A program made the translations under genes and the position numbers. Of a DNA stretch of 28,178 nucleotides, positions 6,920 through 14,031 are shown piece after piece. The notes under the pieces are model-generated. The model had not been told where the DNA came from and did not search any database. It saw only the letters and a program-made list of their open reading frames with translations. Position 1 is the stretch's first letter. Each line of letters starts with the position of its first letter. The stretch is from a virus. The stretch lies in the IMG/VR virus record IMGVR_UViG_3300030389_003466, positions 1 through 28,178 of that record. One strand, given 5' to 3'.

Positions 6920-7402
6920 ATGACGGACGATCAAATCAATGAAGGTACGGCAAAACGTGCTTCTCGCGCAAAACAATCTAGGGAGAGTACGGAAAGGCGT
7001 AAACCGTGGGCTCCCCCCTCAATGCTAGATGCACCGCCTGCACCAGATGGCTTCAAACATCGTTGGATAAGAGCAGAAGCTCGTGGCTTTGATGATACTA
7101 AAAACGTGAGCGCAAAAATGCGTGAAGGTTGGGAATTAGTTCGCAAAGACGAATATCCGGATTTTGAAGCCCCAGTAGTTGAATCAGGTAAATATGAAGG
7201 TGTTTTTGGCGTTGGAGGTTTGATTCTTGCACGGATTCCCGTGGAAACTATTGAAGAAAGGTCAGCTTACTTTAACCAAAGAAACGCTGACCAAATGGAA
7301 GCAGTAGACCACGATATGATGCGCGAGAATTCACATTCATCCATGACGATCAATAAACCTGATCGTCAAACTCGTGTAACCTTTGGCGGTCCACAAAAAT
7401 AA
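6920..7402 (+). CDS. Conserved phage protein between scaffold and capsid
   Basis: 160 residues. A basic N-terminus (1-40) is followed by DGFKHRWIRAEARGFDDTKN, an MREGWELVRKDEYP segment and GVFGVGGLILARIPVE, a pattern I recall from marine phage head operons where it is annotated as hypothetical or structural. The first third is proline- and charge-rich and probably disordered; the middle looks like a small beta-rich domain. It is separated from the scaffold by three bases and its stop codon lies inside a hairpin (7385-7410). A head-assembly role is likely from position only. Confidence 0.75.
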   Translation: MTDDQINEGTAKRASRAKQSRESTERRKPWAPPSMLDAPPAPDGFKHRWIRAEARGFDDTKNVSAKMREGWELVRKDEYPDFEAPVVESGKYEGVFGVGGLILARIPVETIEERSAYFNQRNADQMEAVDHDMMRENSHSSMTINKPDRQTRVTFGGPQK

Positions 7403-7410
7403 GGACCGCC
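7385..7410 (+). promoter_or_regulatory. Perfect 8-bp hairpin straddling a stop codon, before the capsid genes
   Basis: Bases 7385-7392 (ggcggtcc) pair perfectly with 7403-7410 (ggaccgcc) around a 10-base A-rich loop containing the TAA of the upstream gene. No T-run follows, so it is not a canonical terminator. The next gene's GGAGG lies at 7417-7421, just outside the stem. It could be an RNA processing or stability element protecting the downstream capsid message, or a partial attenuator. Confidence 0.65.
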
Positions 7411-7428
7411 TGATTTGGAGGAAACAAA

Positions 7429-8079
7429 ATGGCAAATCAAGAAACTGCCTTTGGTCTTCGTCCTATCGGGCTTGTTGGAAGTGCAGCTAATTCAACTGGG
7501 GTAACTCAGTATGAAATTGCAAGCGACAACACGAATGCCTTGTTTCAATTTGGTATAGTAGTTCCTACTGCTGCCGGTGTAATTGATCAAGCTGGTGCCA
7601 CAAGTGGTGGTACTACACCAGCACTTGGTGTCCTGATGGGCGTAGAGTATGTCGATAGTTCTCTAAAGAAAACTGTCTTCAAAAACTTTTGGCCGGGAGC
7701 AAATAGTGTAAGCGTAGATACCAATTTCCCGGTAAAAGCGTTTGTCGCTGATGATCCCCGCCAACTTTTTAAAGTTGCTTCTGACGCATCACTCACGGAT
7801 CGTGCAACCGCACTAGCCGGGGTATTCGCTAACGCAACTTTGGGAACATCTGCTCGTACCGGTTCTACAAGCACCGGTTCAGCAAATGGAGCACTTAGCG
7901 TGTCTTCAATCGCTGTCACAGCTACCCTGCCGCTAAGAATTGTTGGCATTCTAGATGACGAAGCCAACAATGATTTTACTGCCGCAGGCATTCCGCTGAT
8001 TGTACGGTTGAATGCACATTTCAACGCCAGCACGAGCCGTTTTGATTCGCAGACAACTGCGACCTCAACCGGCCTTTAG
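7429..8079 (+). CDS. Putative head decoration/minor capsid protein
   Basis: 216 residues, rich in Thr, Ser, Ala and Val and low in charge, so probably beta-structured. It begins MANQETAFGLRPIGLVG and has GTTPALGVLMGVEYVDSSLKK in the middle, features I recall from proteins paired with the major capsid gene in marine phages. It lies 13 bases upstream of the capsid gene and has a strong GGAGG at 7417-7421, consistent with high expression. It could stabilise the shell as a decoration protein; a role as an internal head protein is not excluded. Confidence 0.72.
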   Translation: MANQETAFGLRPIGLVGSAANSTGVTQYEIASDNTNALFQFGIVVPTAAGVIDQAGATSGGTTPALGVLMGVEYVDSSLKKTVFKNFWPGANSVSVDTNFPVKAFVADDPRQLFKVASDASLTDRATALAGVFANATLGTSARTGSTSTGSANGALSVSSIAVTATLPLRIVGILDDEANNDFTAAGIPLIVRLNAHFNASTSRFDSQTTATSTGL

Positions 8080-8092
8080 GAGGGGATAGAAA

Positions 8093-9001
8093 ATGGCTAT
8101 TTCTCGCGCACAATTAGCGAAAGAGCTTGAGCCCGGACTGAACGCACTGTTTGGCCTTGAGTATGACCGCTACGACAACGAACACGCCGAAATTTTTGAA
8201 GAAGAGACTTCGGATCGTGCTTTTGAAGAAGAGGTAATGTTGGGTGGATTCTCAACTGCACCCGTGAAAGGTGAAGGCACCGCCATCACTTTTGACAGTG
8301 CACAAGAGACATTCACGGCTCGTTACACTCATGAAACGATTGCACTGGCGTTTTCAATCACTGAAGAAGCAATTGAAGACAATCTTTATGATCGTCTTGC
8401 TGCTCGTTACACCAAAGCTTTGGCACGCTCTATGAGCCAGACCAAACAAATCAAAGCTGCTGCAATTTTGAACAATGCGTTCAGCACAGGTAGCCCGATT
8501 GGTGACGGCGCAGCCCTGTGTTCTTCTTCACACCCTTCTCTTTCCGGAAACCAGCGGAATGTTCTTTCAACAGCATCTGATCTCAACGAAACTTCGCTTG
8601 AGCAAATGCTGATTGACATTGCTGGCTTTACGGATGAGCGTGGATTGAAAGTCGCAGTTCGTGGCACAAAACTTATCATTCCGAAAGAACTGCAATTTAT
8701 TGCAGAGCGGGTGATCAACTCTAACCTGCGTCCCGGCACAGCTGATAATGACGCAAATGCAATGAAAAACATGGGCATGATTCCAGACGGAGCAGTGGTG
8801 AATCACTTCCTCACTGATACAGATGCGTTTTTCATTAAAACAGATGCGCCGAACGGATTTAAATTCTTTAACCGTTCACCTATCAAAACCGCTATGGAAG
8901 GCGACTTTGATACAGGCAACATGCGTTTCAAAGCACGGGAGCGTTACAGCTTTGGTGTTTCAGATTGGCGTGCCGTTTTTGGTACTCCCGGTGCCGCCTA
9001 A
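8093..9001 (+). CDS. Major capsid protein (Mu gpT-like, HK97 fold)
   Basis: 302 residues, of a size suited to an HK97-fold capsid subunit. Resembles the Mu gpT-type major head subunit family: KELEPGLNALFGLEYDRYDN at the N-terminus, a YTHETIALAFSITEEAIEDN stretch near 85-105, and FKARERYSFGVSDWRAVFG at the C-terminus. No separate delta domain or prohead protease is visible, matching a scaffold encoded as its own gene. GGAGGGG lies just upstream of the ATG. It is the last gene before a strong terminator, so capsid transcripts probably end here. Confidence 0.87.
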   Translation: MAISRAQLAKELEPGLNALFGLEYDRYDNEHAEIFEEETSDRAFEEEVMLGGFSTAPVKGEGTAITFDSAQETFTARYTHETIALAFSITEEAIEDNLYDRLAARYTKALARSMSQTKQIKAAAILNNAFSTGSPIGDGAALCSSSHPSLSGNQRNVLSTASDLNETSLEQMLIDIAGFTDERGLKVAVRGTKLIIPKELQFIAERVINSNLRPGTADNDANAMKNMGMIPDGAVVNHFLTDTDAFFIKTDAPNGFKFFNRSPIKTAMEGDFDTGNMRFKARERYSFGVSDWRAVFGTPGAA

Positions 9002-9014
9002 TCTGTTTCTTGAG

Positions 9015-9042
9015 GGGGCGGCAGTTGCCGCCCCTTCTTTTT
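9015..9042 (+). terminator. Strong intrinsic terminator after the capsid gene
   Basis: Bases 9015-9022 (ggggcggc) pair perfectly with 9027-9034 (gccgcccc) around an AGTT loop, followed by ttctttttat. An eight-pair GC-only stem plus a T-run is a textbook rho-independent terminator and the strongest one seen in the window. Confidence 0.93.
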
Positions 9043-9060
9043 ATGCGTATACTTTATATT
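9025..9060 (+). promoter_or_regulatory. Candidate sigma-70-type promoter overlapping the terminator
   Basis: TTGCCG at 9025-9030 (4 of 6 matches to the -35 consensus) lies exactly 17 bases before TATACT at 9048-9053 (5 of 6 to the -10 consensus), giving a start near 9060. The -35 falls in the terminator loop and descending stem. It would re-start transcription for the tail operon. Short promoter matches arise by chance, so confidence is moderate. Confidence 0.45.
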
Positions 9061-9065
9061 CCTGA

Positions 9066-9084
9066 CAGTCGTATAGGGCGACTG
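9066..9084 (+). promoter_or_regulatory. Inverted repeat in the leader of the tail operon
   Basis: cagtcg (9066-9071) pairs perfectly with cgactg (9079-9084) around a seven-base loop, within the only sizeable gap of the window (9002-9110). It may be a 5' leader hairpin or an operator-like palindrome. CTGACA also occurs directly repeated at 9062-9067 and 9082-9087. An AGGAG at 9099-9103 follows for the gene at 9111. Confidence 0.4.
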
Positions 9085-9110
9085 ACACTAGCCAAGACAG
9101 GAGATATGAT

Positions 9111-9617
9111 ATGGCTAATACAACTTTTTCGGGACCCGTGCGTTCTGAGAGCACTCTTAAAACCGTAAGCAAAAACTCAAGCACCGGCGCTGTTACAGAG
9201 GTAACCACTCTTGGCGACGGTCCTGTAAGTCTAAGTGACGGAGACGTTACACTTACAAATGCAACGCATAGTGGTCGTGTTCTTCTTGTTCCAGATGGGG
9301 GTCAAGATAACACTTACACGCTGCCTGCCCCGATTGCCGGTTCAGTATTCCGCTTTGTTTATGCAGGTGGGGCCGCTGATGCCACAGACGCAATTATTTT
9401 AACTCCGGGCAACACAAACTTTTTTGTCGGTGGTGTAACTTTTCTTGATACAGACAATGAAGTCAGCGCTGTTTTTTCTGATGGAAACTCAAACAGTAAA
9501 ATTCAATTGAATGTTCCTGCTGGTTTTGATGTCACGATCATTGGTAAAGATACAACTAATTATCAAATTTTCGGTAATGTAACGGGTGCAACGGCTCCAA
9601 CCTTTGCTGACCAGTAG
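9111..9617 (+). CDS. Putative virion surface/decoration protein
   Basis: 168 residues, Thr/Val/Gly-rich with regular beta-strand spacing. It begins MANTTFSGPVRSESTLKTVS, a start I associate with post-capsid virion proteins of marine phages. The middle has a TLPAPIAGSVFRFVYAGG segment resembling beta-sandwich fibre or head-decoration domains. It is the first gene after the capsid terminator and has a good AGGAG (9099-9103), so it is probably made in quantity. The exact location on the virion is not known. Confidence 0.72.
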   Translation: MANTTFSGPVRSESTLKTVSKNSSTGAVTEVTTLGDGPVSLSDGDVTLTNATHSGRVLLVPDGGQDNTYTLPAPIAGSVFRFVYAGGAADATDAIILTPGNTNFFVGGVTFLDTDNEVSAVFSDGNSNSKIQLNVPAGFDVTIIGKDTTNYQIFGNVTGATAPTFADQ

Positions 9618-9626
9618 GGGGTAGAC

Positions 9627-10031
9627 ATGGCTGATACGGTTGCATCACAGACCATAGTAGATGGTCCTAAATATGCGGTACTGAAATTTACCAATGTTTC
9701 AGATGGCACCGGCGAAAGTGCTGTGACTAAAGTGGATGTCTCTGCTTTGGCTACTAGCACCGACGGTACAACTTGTACTTCCGTAGTAATTGAAAGACTT
9801 TGGTGGCAATGCATCGGCATGAAAGTGCAGATTTTATTTGATGCAAGTTCTGATGTTTTTTGCATTGAGTTAGGCGAAAACCAAAGTGGTCATCACGATT
9901 ACACTGTATTTGGCGGTCTACCAAACAACGCGGGATCCGGTAAAACAGGCGACATAAACTTTACTACGGTGGGGCACTCAAGCGCCGATACTTATACGGT
10001 AATAATGTATCTTCGTAAAAACTTTGACTAG
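9627..10031 (+). CDS. Conserved structural protein
   Basis: 134 residues of beta-rich character. The segments KYAVLKFTNVSDGTGESAVT, a central RLWWQCIGMKVQILFDASSD and GKTGDINFTTVGHSSADTYT are strongly patterned and familiar to me from marine phage genomes, where the protein is uncharacterised. The start is nine bases after the preceding stop with GGGGG upstream. Probably a small virion protein; a head-tail or decoration role cannot be separated from sequence alone. Confidence 0.75.
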   Translation: MADTVASQTIVDGPKYAVLKFTNVSDGTGESAVTKVDVSALATSTDGTTCTSVVIERLWWQCIGMKVQILFDASSDVFCIELGENQSGHHDYTVFGGLPNNAGSGKTGDINFTTVGHSSADTYTVIMYLRKNFD

Positions 10032-10039
10032 GAGTAATT

Positions 10040-10324
10040 ATGGCGACGACAGCAGATGTTCAACGACTTCCCTCTGGTAGAATAAAATACAGAGGTGAAA
10101 CATTTGCCGGTTTTAACAAACCAAAAAGAACCCCCGGTAAATCCAAAAAAAGCGCAGTTCTTGCCAAGAAAGGCAAAGAAATAAAGCTTGTAAGATTTGG
10201 TGATCCTAATATGTCTATCAAAAAAGATCAGCCCGGTCGTCGCCGTAATTTTCGTGCTCGTCACAACTGTGACACTGCGAAAGATAAGTTTAGTGCTAGA
10301 TATTGGTCTTGTAAGGCTTGGTAA
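10040..10324 (+). CDS. Small basic conserved phage protein
   Basis: 94 residues, strongly basic. The C-terminal half RFGDPNMSIKKDQPGRRRNF followed by RARHNCD and ARYWSCKAW is a pattern I recall from cyanophages and other marine phages. A central lysine cluster (KSKKSAVLAKKGKEIKL) precedes it. The conserved His and two Cys near the C-terminus could bind metal or form a disulphide. No function is established that I know of; a compact nucleic-acid-associated virion protein is plausible. AGGAG at 10030-10034 supports the ATG. Confidence 0.75.
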   Translation: MATTADVQRLPSGRIKYRGETFAGFNKPKRTPGKSKKSAVLAKKGKEIKLVRFGDPNMSIKKDQPGRRRNFRARHNCDTAKDKFSARYWSCKAW

Positions 10325-10325
10325 A

Positions 10326-10484
10326 ATGAAAGTAGCAGAGGTTTTAGAGCGACTTGAAAAGCACGAAGAAGAGTGCGTCAAACGATATACCGATATCCAA
10401 AAACAATTGGATAAGTTTGACACTCGTCTTTGGGGCATAGCGGTCCTGATAGTTGCAACTGCAATAGCAAATAAGTTTGTGTAA
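10326..10484 (+). CDS. XhlA-like coiled-coil plus membrane-span protein
   Basis: 52 residues from the ATG at 10326, one base after the preceding stop. Longer in-frame starts back to 10197 lie within the preceding gene and are rejected. Residues 1-33 form a charged amphipathic helix with heptads (VLERLEKHEEECVKRY, DIQKQLDKFDTRL) and 34-51 a hydrophobic C-terminal span. This is the architecture of haemolysin XhlA-type phage membrane proteins and resembles small proteins in other marine phages. It may assist lysis even though it lies outside the holin-endolysin cluster. Confidence 0.72.
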   Translation: MKVAEVLERLEKHEEECVKRYTDIQKQLDKFDTRLWGIAVLIVATAIANKFV

Positions 10485-10678
10485 TGAGTTATTCTCGTAA
10501 ATCAAAAAAAGCGTCTTCAAAAAGCAAGGGCAGTAAAATTTGTCCGGAAGGCAAAGCTTGGGCTCAACGCACATTCGATACGTATCCATCGGCATACGCA
10601 AATTTGGCAGCGTCCAAATATTGCAAAGATCCGAATTACGCCAAAAAAGCCAAGGGCGGAAAAAGAAAGGGTCGCTAG
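10484..10678 (+). CDS. Small lysine-rich protein
   Basis: 64 residues. A Ser/Lys-rich N-terminal tail (1-18) precedes KICPEGKAWAQRTFDTYPSA and then AASKYCKDPNYAKK, a compact core with two cysteines, and a basic C-terminal tail ending KGGKRKGR. I recall the core from marine phages as a recurrent hypothetical. The basic tails on both sides suggest binding to nucleic acid. The start overlaps the preceding stop by one base (TAATG). Confidence 0.75.
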   Translation: MSYSRKSKKASSKSKGSKICPEGKAWAQRTFDTYPSAYANLAASKYCKDPNYAKKAKGGKRKGR

Positions 10679-11008
10679 ATGGGTGAACTGAAAGATTGGC
10701 TTAAGCAAGATTGGGTACGAATTGATAGCTCTGGTAATATCAAAGGTCCGTGCGGCACATCTAAGGATAAAAAAAATCCTGACAGATGCTTACCGCGGGC
10801 TAAAGCACAAAGTCTCTCAAAAGCTGAAAGAGCAGCGACGGCAAAAAAGAAAAAACGCGAAGGCAAAAAAGGCAAAACGGTAGTCGCCAACACAAAAGAG
10901 GCTAAAGTGCAGAACCTTGGAGGAGGCGGAATTGTTGCAAGGGGCTGCGGCGCAATACTGCCTGACAGAAGAAAATACACAAGTGGCTCTGTTTCAAAAA
11001 CCTATTAG
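10679..11008 (+). CDS. Basic two-part protein with conserved Cys motif and RGCGA tail
   Basis: 109 residues in two recognisable parts. The first (1-60: WVRIDSSGNIKGPCG, DRCLPRAKAQSLSKAERA) matches a small Cys-containing basic family I recall from phages and large DNA viruses. The second (about 78-109: NLGGGGIVARGCGAILPDRR) resembles a short tail I associate with separate small proteins in other marine phages. A lysine-rich linker (KKKKREGKKGK) joins them. This may be a fusion. Starts directly at the base after the previous stop. Function unknown. Confidence 0.75.
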   Translation: MGELKDWLKQDWVRIDSSGNIKGPCGTSKDKKNPDRCLPRAKAQSLSKAERAATAKKKKREGKKGKTVVANTKEAKVQNLGGGGIVARGCGAILPDRRKYTSGSVSKTY

Positions 11009-11017
11009 GAGAGTAAA

Positions 11018-11314
11018 ATGTCAAATTCGCGAGTAAATTTGGGGGCAGGCGGCTTCCAACAAAAAACCACTAAAAAGAAACCAAAAAAGAACGGTAACAA
11101 AATGAAAGCCAAAGGCATGGCCAAAGGTGGTGCTGTAAAGAAAATGGCTAAAGGCGGCTCAGTCAAAAAAATGATGAAGGGCGGCCCCGTTAAGAAAATG
11201 GCTAAAGGCGGCCCCGTTAAGAAAATGGCAAACGGCGGAGTAATGAAGAAAAAAGGCATGGCTAAAGGCGGTGCTGTGAAAAAAATGAAACGTGGCGGTA
11301 AAGTTACGAAGTAA
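11018..11314 (+). CDS. KGG-repeat lysine-rich protein
   Basis: 98 residues dominated by degenerate nine-residue repeats of the form KKMAKGG(A/S/P)V, about seven copies from residue 34 onward, giving an extremely basic, probably disordered chain reminiscent of histone H1 tails. The N-terminus (NSRVNLGAGGFQQKTTKKK) is unrelated to the repeats. GGAG just upstream (about 11008-11012) supports the ATG. It may bind and condense DNA inside the head, or act as a flexible linker; both are inferences from composition. Stop and next start overlap (TAATG). Confidence 0.78.
   Translation: MSNSRVNLGAGGFQQKTTKKKPKKNGNKMKAKGMAKGGAVKKMAKGGSVKKMMKGGPVKKMAKGGPVKKMANGGVMKKKGMAKGGAVKKMKRGGKVTK
11117..11305 (+). 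repeat. 27-base tandem repeat array encoding the KGG repeats
   Basis: Degenerate copies of a 27-base unit. The two best copies, starting at 11180 and 11207, are identical over the first 23 bases (ggcggccccgttaagaaaat...), so the array has expanded recently at its centre. Confidence 0.85.
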
Positions 11315-12000
11315 TGCCTTTTTTACAGAGCAGCCTACCGCAGTATTTTAAATGCTGGGTACGCCGAGAATATACGTGCAATCATGACCGTTATCATGGG
11401 GAGTTTTTGCACGCGATGGCAGTGGCCGTCACAACGATGCCAATGAGATGCTTGAGTTTTCAGGTAATTTTCACGGGATACGAGTCCGACAGCACTGATG
11501 AACCTAACGTACACGGAGGTGCTATGTGGGCAAGGATGCCCATAACTGCACTGGTTGGTGACACTCAAATGGAGGACTGGCCGCAACCGATGGCTGTACA
11601 TCATGCACAGCCTTGGGATTGTATGAGTCATACCCACGCTGTGTACACAATTAATAGGGCCCAGCCTTGTCCGTGGCTAGCAAAAATCGACGGTAATTTT
11701 TATCCTGCAAAGTACTATTTTACCGTTGATTATACAGATCACGAAATAGCGGATGATCCGGCGCAACACAAACAAAGCCATGTTTTGGAGTTGCTAGACG
11801 CTGGAGAGTGGACAGGCAACATAGTTGCGCTTCCAAATAATCGTGTAAGGGTGACACACCCCGCTTGGTACGAAACAGGAGAGGGGGCCCCGGACTTTCG
11901 TCCTTCTCAACATATACATTACTCCAAATCTGATTTAGACTACACTTTGGATGTAAACCAGATTTTTGATAATCTATACGCGGACGATGAGGACAAGTAA
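11314..12000 (+). CDS. Conserved hypothetical phage protein
   Basis: 228 residues with features I recall from marine phage operons: an N-terminus FKCWVRREYTCNHDRYHGEF, a central MWARMPITALVGDTQMEDWP, and the later GNFYPAKYYFTVDYTDHEIA. It is rich in aromatic residues and histidine and looks like a globular beta-rich domain. No catalytic motif is clear. Position between the small basic proteins and the gp4-like adaptor suggests a tail or connector component, but this is position-based only. Overlaps by one base on both sides. Confidence 0.75.
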   Translation: MPFLQSSLPQYFKCWVRREYTCNHDRYHGEFLHAMAVAVTTMPMRCLSFQVIFTGYESDSTDEPNVHGGAMWARMPITALVGDTQMEDWPQPMAVHHAQPWDCMSHTHAVYTINRAQPCPWLAKIDGNFYPAKYYFTVDYTDHEIADDPAQHKQSHVLELLDAGEWTGNIVALPNNRVRVTHPAWYETGEGAPDFRPSQHIHYSKSDLDYTLDVNQIFDNLYADDEDK

Positions 12001-12665
12001 TGGCTACCTCCGACAGCAGAAATTTTGAACTAGATGTAGCTGATTATGTTGAAGAGGCTTTTGAGCGTTGTGGTTTAGAGGTGCGAACAGGATACGACTT
12101 AAAATCAGCAAAAAGGTCTTTGAACCTAATGCTGGCGGAGTGGGCCAATCGTGGCCTCAATCAATGGACTATCAAACAAAAAACGCAAGCCCTGACTTCT
12201 GGCACGAGTGCTTACGCTTTGGGCACAGATGTAATTGATGTTCTGTCAATTGTTGTGCGTCGTAGTGATACTGATTTTACAATGTCGCGCATCAGTAGGG
12301 ACACTTATTTGAACATTCCTACGAAAAGCACGACAGGTCGTCCAAACCAATTTTTTCTTGATAGGCAGGTGACGCCGAATCTTAAACTTTGGCCGACACC
12401 AGAGAATAGCACGGACGTTCTACATTATGATGCGCTGGTGCGTATGGATGATGCAGATACTTATACAAACACTTTGGATTTGCCTTTCAGGTTTTATCCA
12501 TGTTTAGCCGCTGGGCTTGCATATTACATTGCACTTAAACGCGCTCCAAACCGTTTACAAGTTTTAAAAGCTGTGTACGAAGAAGAATTTGAGCGTGCGA
12601 TGGCCGAAGATAGGGATCGTGCATCTTTCAACGTAGTTCCGCAGATTCAATATTTTAGGATTTAG
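12000..12665 (+). CDS. Head-tail adaptor (P22 gp4-like)
   Basis: 221 residues. The N-terminal helical part, DVADYVEEAFERCGLEVRTG followed by KSAKRSLNLMLAEWANRGLN (residues about 12-60), has the pattern of the P22 tail accessory factor gp4, which attaches under the portal and closes the filled head. The remainder is beta-rich with LKLWPTPENSTDVLHYDALV, then DLPFRFYPCLAAGLAYYIAL (about 160-180) and a C-terminal helix (VLKAVYEEEFERAMAEDRDR). The match is from memory of the family, not an alignment. Coupled to the preceding gene by TAATG. Confidence 0.8.
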   Translation: MATSDSRNFELDVADYVEEAFERCGLEVRTGYDLKSAKRSLNLMLAEWANRGLNQWTIKQKTQALTSGTSAYALGTDVIDVLSIVVRRSDTDFTMSRISRDTYLNIPTKSTTGRPNQFFLDRQVTPNLKLWPTPENSTDVLHYDALVRMDDADTYTNTLDLPFRFYPCLAAGLAYYIALKRAPNRLQVLKAVYEEEFERAMAEDRDRASFNVVPQIQYFRI

Positions 12666-12667
12666 CG

Positions 12668-13387
12668 ATGGCTAAATTTGCCACAGGAAAAAATTCTTTT
12701 GCAATATCGGATAGATCCGGTATGCGGTATCGTTACCAAGACATGCGGCGTGAATGGAATGGTTCTCTCGTTGGCAAGGATGAATTTGAAGCAAAACACC
12801 CTCAATTAAAACCGTTTCCAAAAATTTTTGACCCAGAGTCTCTGCAAGATGCAAGGCCAGATCGTAAAGAACCAATGGAAGTTCCTGTGGGGGCCGGAGG
12901 TTTTCCAAATAGAGGTATTGCTACTCGCGGTCTAGCTGTTCTTGGAGTGGTAAGCATTGGTGGGGACGCCGCGACAGATTTTTCAGTTACCGTTGGGCTA
13001 ACAAGCGTATCAGCCACGGCTTCCGTTGGAACTGTTACAGCGACAGGCTCTGTTACAGCAACTTACACGATTACAGTCCAATCTTATTATGGGGCTAACA
13101 AATATTATATTGACGGTAGTCGCCAAGCCACACTTACCTTGTCGGAAGGTTCTACATATCGCTTGGATCAAAGCGATAGCTCCAACAGCGGGCATCCCCT
13201 ACGGTTCTCTACAACATCTGATGGGACGCATGGAGGCGGGTCTGAGTATACAACGGGTGTAACAACTAATGGCACTCCGGGCTCATCTGGCGCTTACACA
13301 CAAATTACGGTGGCTTCAGGCGCTCCAACGTTATACTATTATTGCACCAATCACAGTGGCATGGGCGGGCAGGCGAACACACCATGA
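12668..13387 (+). CDS. Virion protein with C-terminal cupredoxin-like copper site
   Basis: 239 residues in three parts. Residues 1-75 (KNSFAISDRSGMRYRYQDMR, EWNGSLVGKDEFEAKHPQLK) are a conserved N-terminal domain found, as I recall, beside connector genes in marine phages. Residues 107-130 hold a VSATASVGTVTATGSV beta repeat. Residues 134-239 are cupredoxin-like: H176 in SGHPLRFS, then C226, H229 and M232 in YYYCTNHSGMGG, the spacing of a type 1 copper site (His, Cys, His, Met). Copper binding is inferred from these residues; the biological use on a virion is unknown. The stop overlaps the next ATG (ATGA). Confidence 0.82.
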   Translation: MAKFATGKNSFAISDRSGMRYRYQDMRREWNGSLVGKDEFEAKHPQLKPFPKIFDPESLQDARPDRKEPMEVPVGAGGFPNRGIATRGLAVLGVVSIGGDAATDFSVTVGLTSVSATASVGTVTATGSVTATYTITVQSYYGANKYYIDGSRQATLTLSEGSTYRLDQSDSSNSGHPLRFSTTSDGTHGGGSEYTTGVTTNGTPGSSGAYTQITVASGAPTLYYYCTNHSGMGGQANTP

Positions 13388-14031
13388 GTTTTACATATGC
13401 AACCCTGAAAACGGCAATTCAAGACTATACTGAAAACCAAGAAACCACCTTCGTAAACCAGCTTCCCACGTTTATAAAAGGGGCTGAAGAACGTATTTTT
13501 AAAAGTGTTCAACTTAATTTGTTTCGCAGAAATGCCACGGGTACGGTCACTTCAAGTAACAAGTTTTTGAATTGTCCATCTGATTTTCTTGCGCCTTACA
13601 GTCTTTCAATCATATCAAGCAGTGAAAATATATTTTTGGATTATAAAGACGTAAATTTCTTGCAAACGGCTTTTCCAAATCCCAGCACCACGGGCACGCC
13701 TAGATATTACGCTTTTTTTGATGTTGAAAATTTTTTGTTAGCACCGACGCCCAATAGTGGGTTTACCGCAGAACTGCATTACTACTACCGTCCAACTAGT
13801 TTGACTGCTGGTTCTGATAGCGGAACCACTTGGTTAGCTACTAACGCGCCTTTAGCCATGTTGTATGGTTCTCTTTTAGAAGCCTACACCTTTATGAAAG
13901 GTGAAGCTGATGTTCTACAGAACTACACTATTCAATTTGCAGAATCTATTGGAAGATTGAAAAATTACGGCGAAGCCTTAGAGGACACAGACGCCTATAG
14001 AACTGGGCTCGTAAGGCGCGAGAAACTGTAA
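13384..14031 (+). CDS. Conserved connector or tail protein
   Basis: 215 residues from the ATG at 13384, which overlaps the preceding stop (ATGA); the longer in-frame start at 13342 would run into the cupredoxin domain and is rejected. The N-terminus (TYATLKTAIQDYTENQETTF, LPTFIKGAEERIFK) is helical and the middle beta-rich (PRYYAFFDVENFLLAPTPNS, ELHYYYRP), an order also seen in short-tailed phage tail tubular proteins of the gp11/gp4 type. I recall such proteins in marine phages as structural. Together with the gp4-like gene it probably forms the connector. Confidence 0.75.
   Translation: MSFTYATLKTAIQDYTENQETTFVNQLPTFIKGAEERIFKSVQLNLFRRNATGTVTSSNKFLNCPSDFLAPYSLSIISSSENIFLDYKDVNFLQTAFPNPSTTGTPRYYAFFDVENFLLAPTPNSGFTAELHYYYRPTSLTAGSDSGTTWLATNAPLAMLYGSLLEAYTFMKGEADVLQNYTIQFAESIGRLKNYGEALEDTDAYRTGLVRREKL

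Noticed and set aside
13342-13383. Upstream in-frame start for the 215-residue connector gene
   Set aside because: It would translate inside the cupredoxin Cys-His-Met segment of the preceding gene; the ATG at 13384 in an ATGA overlap is better.
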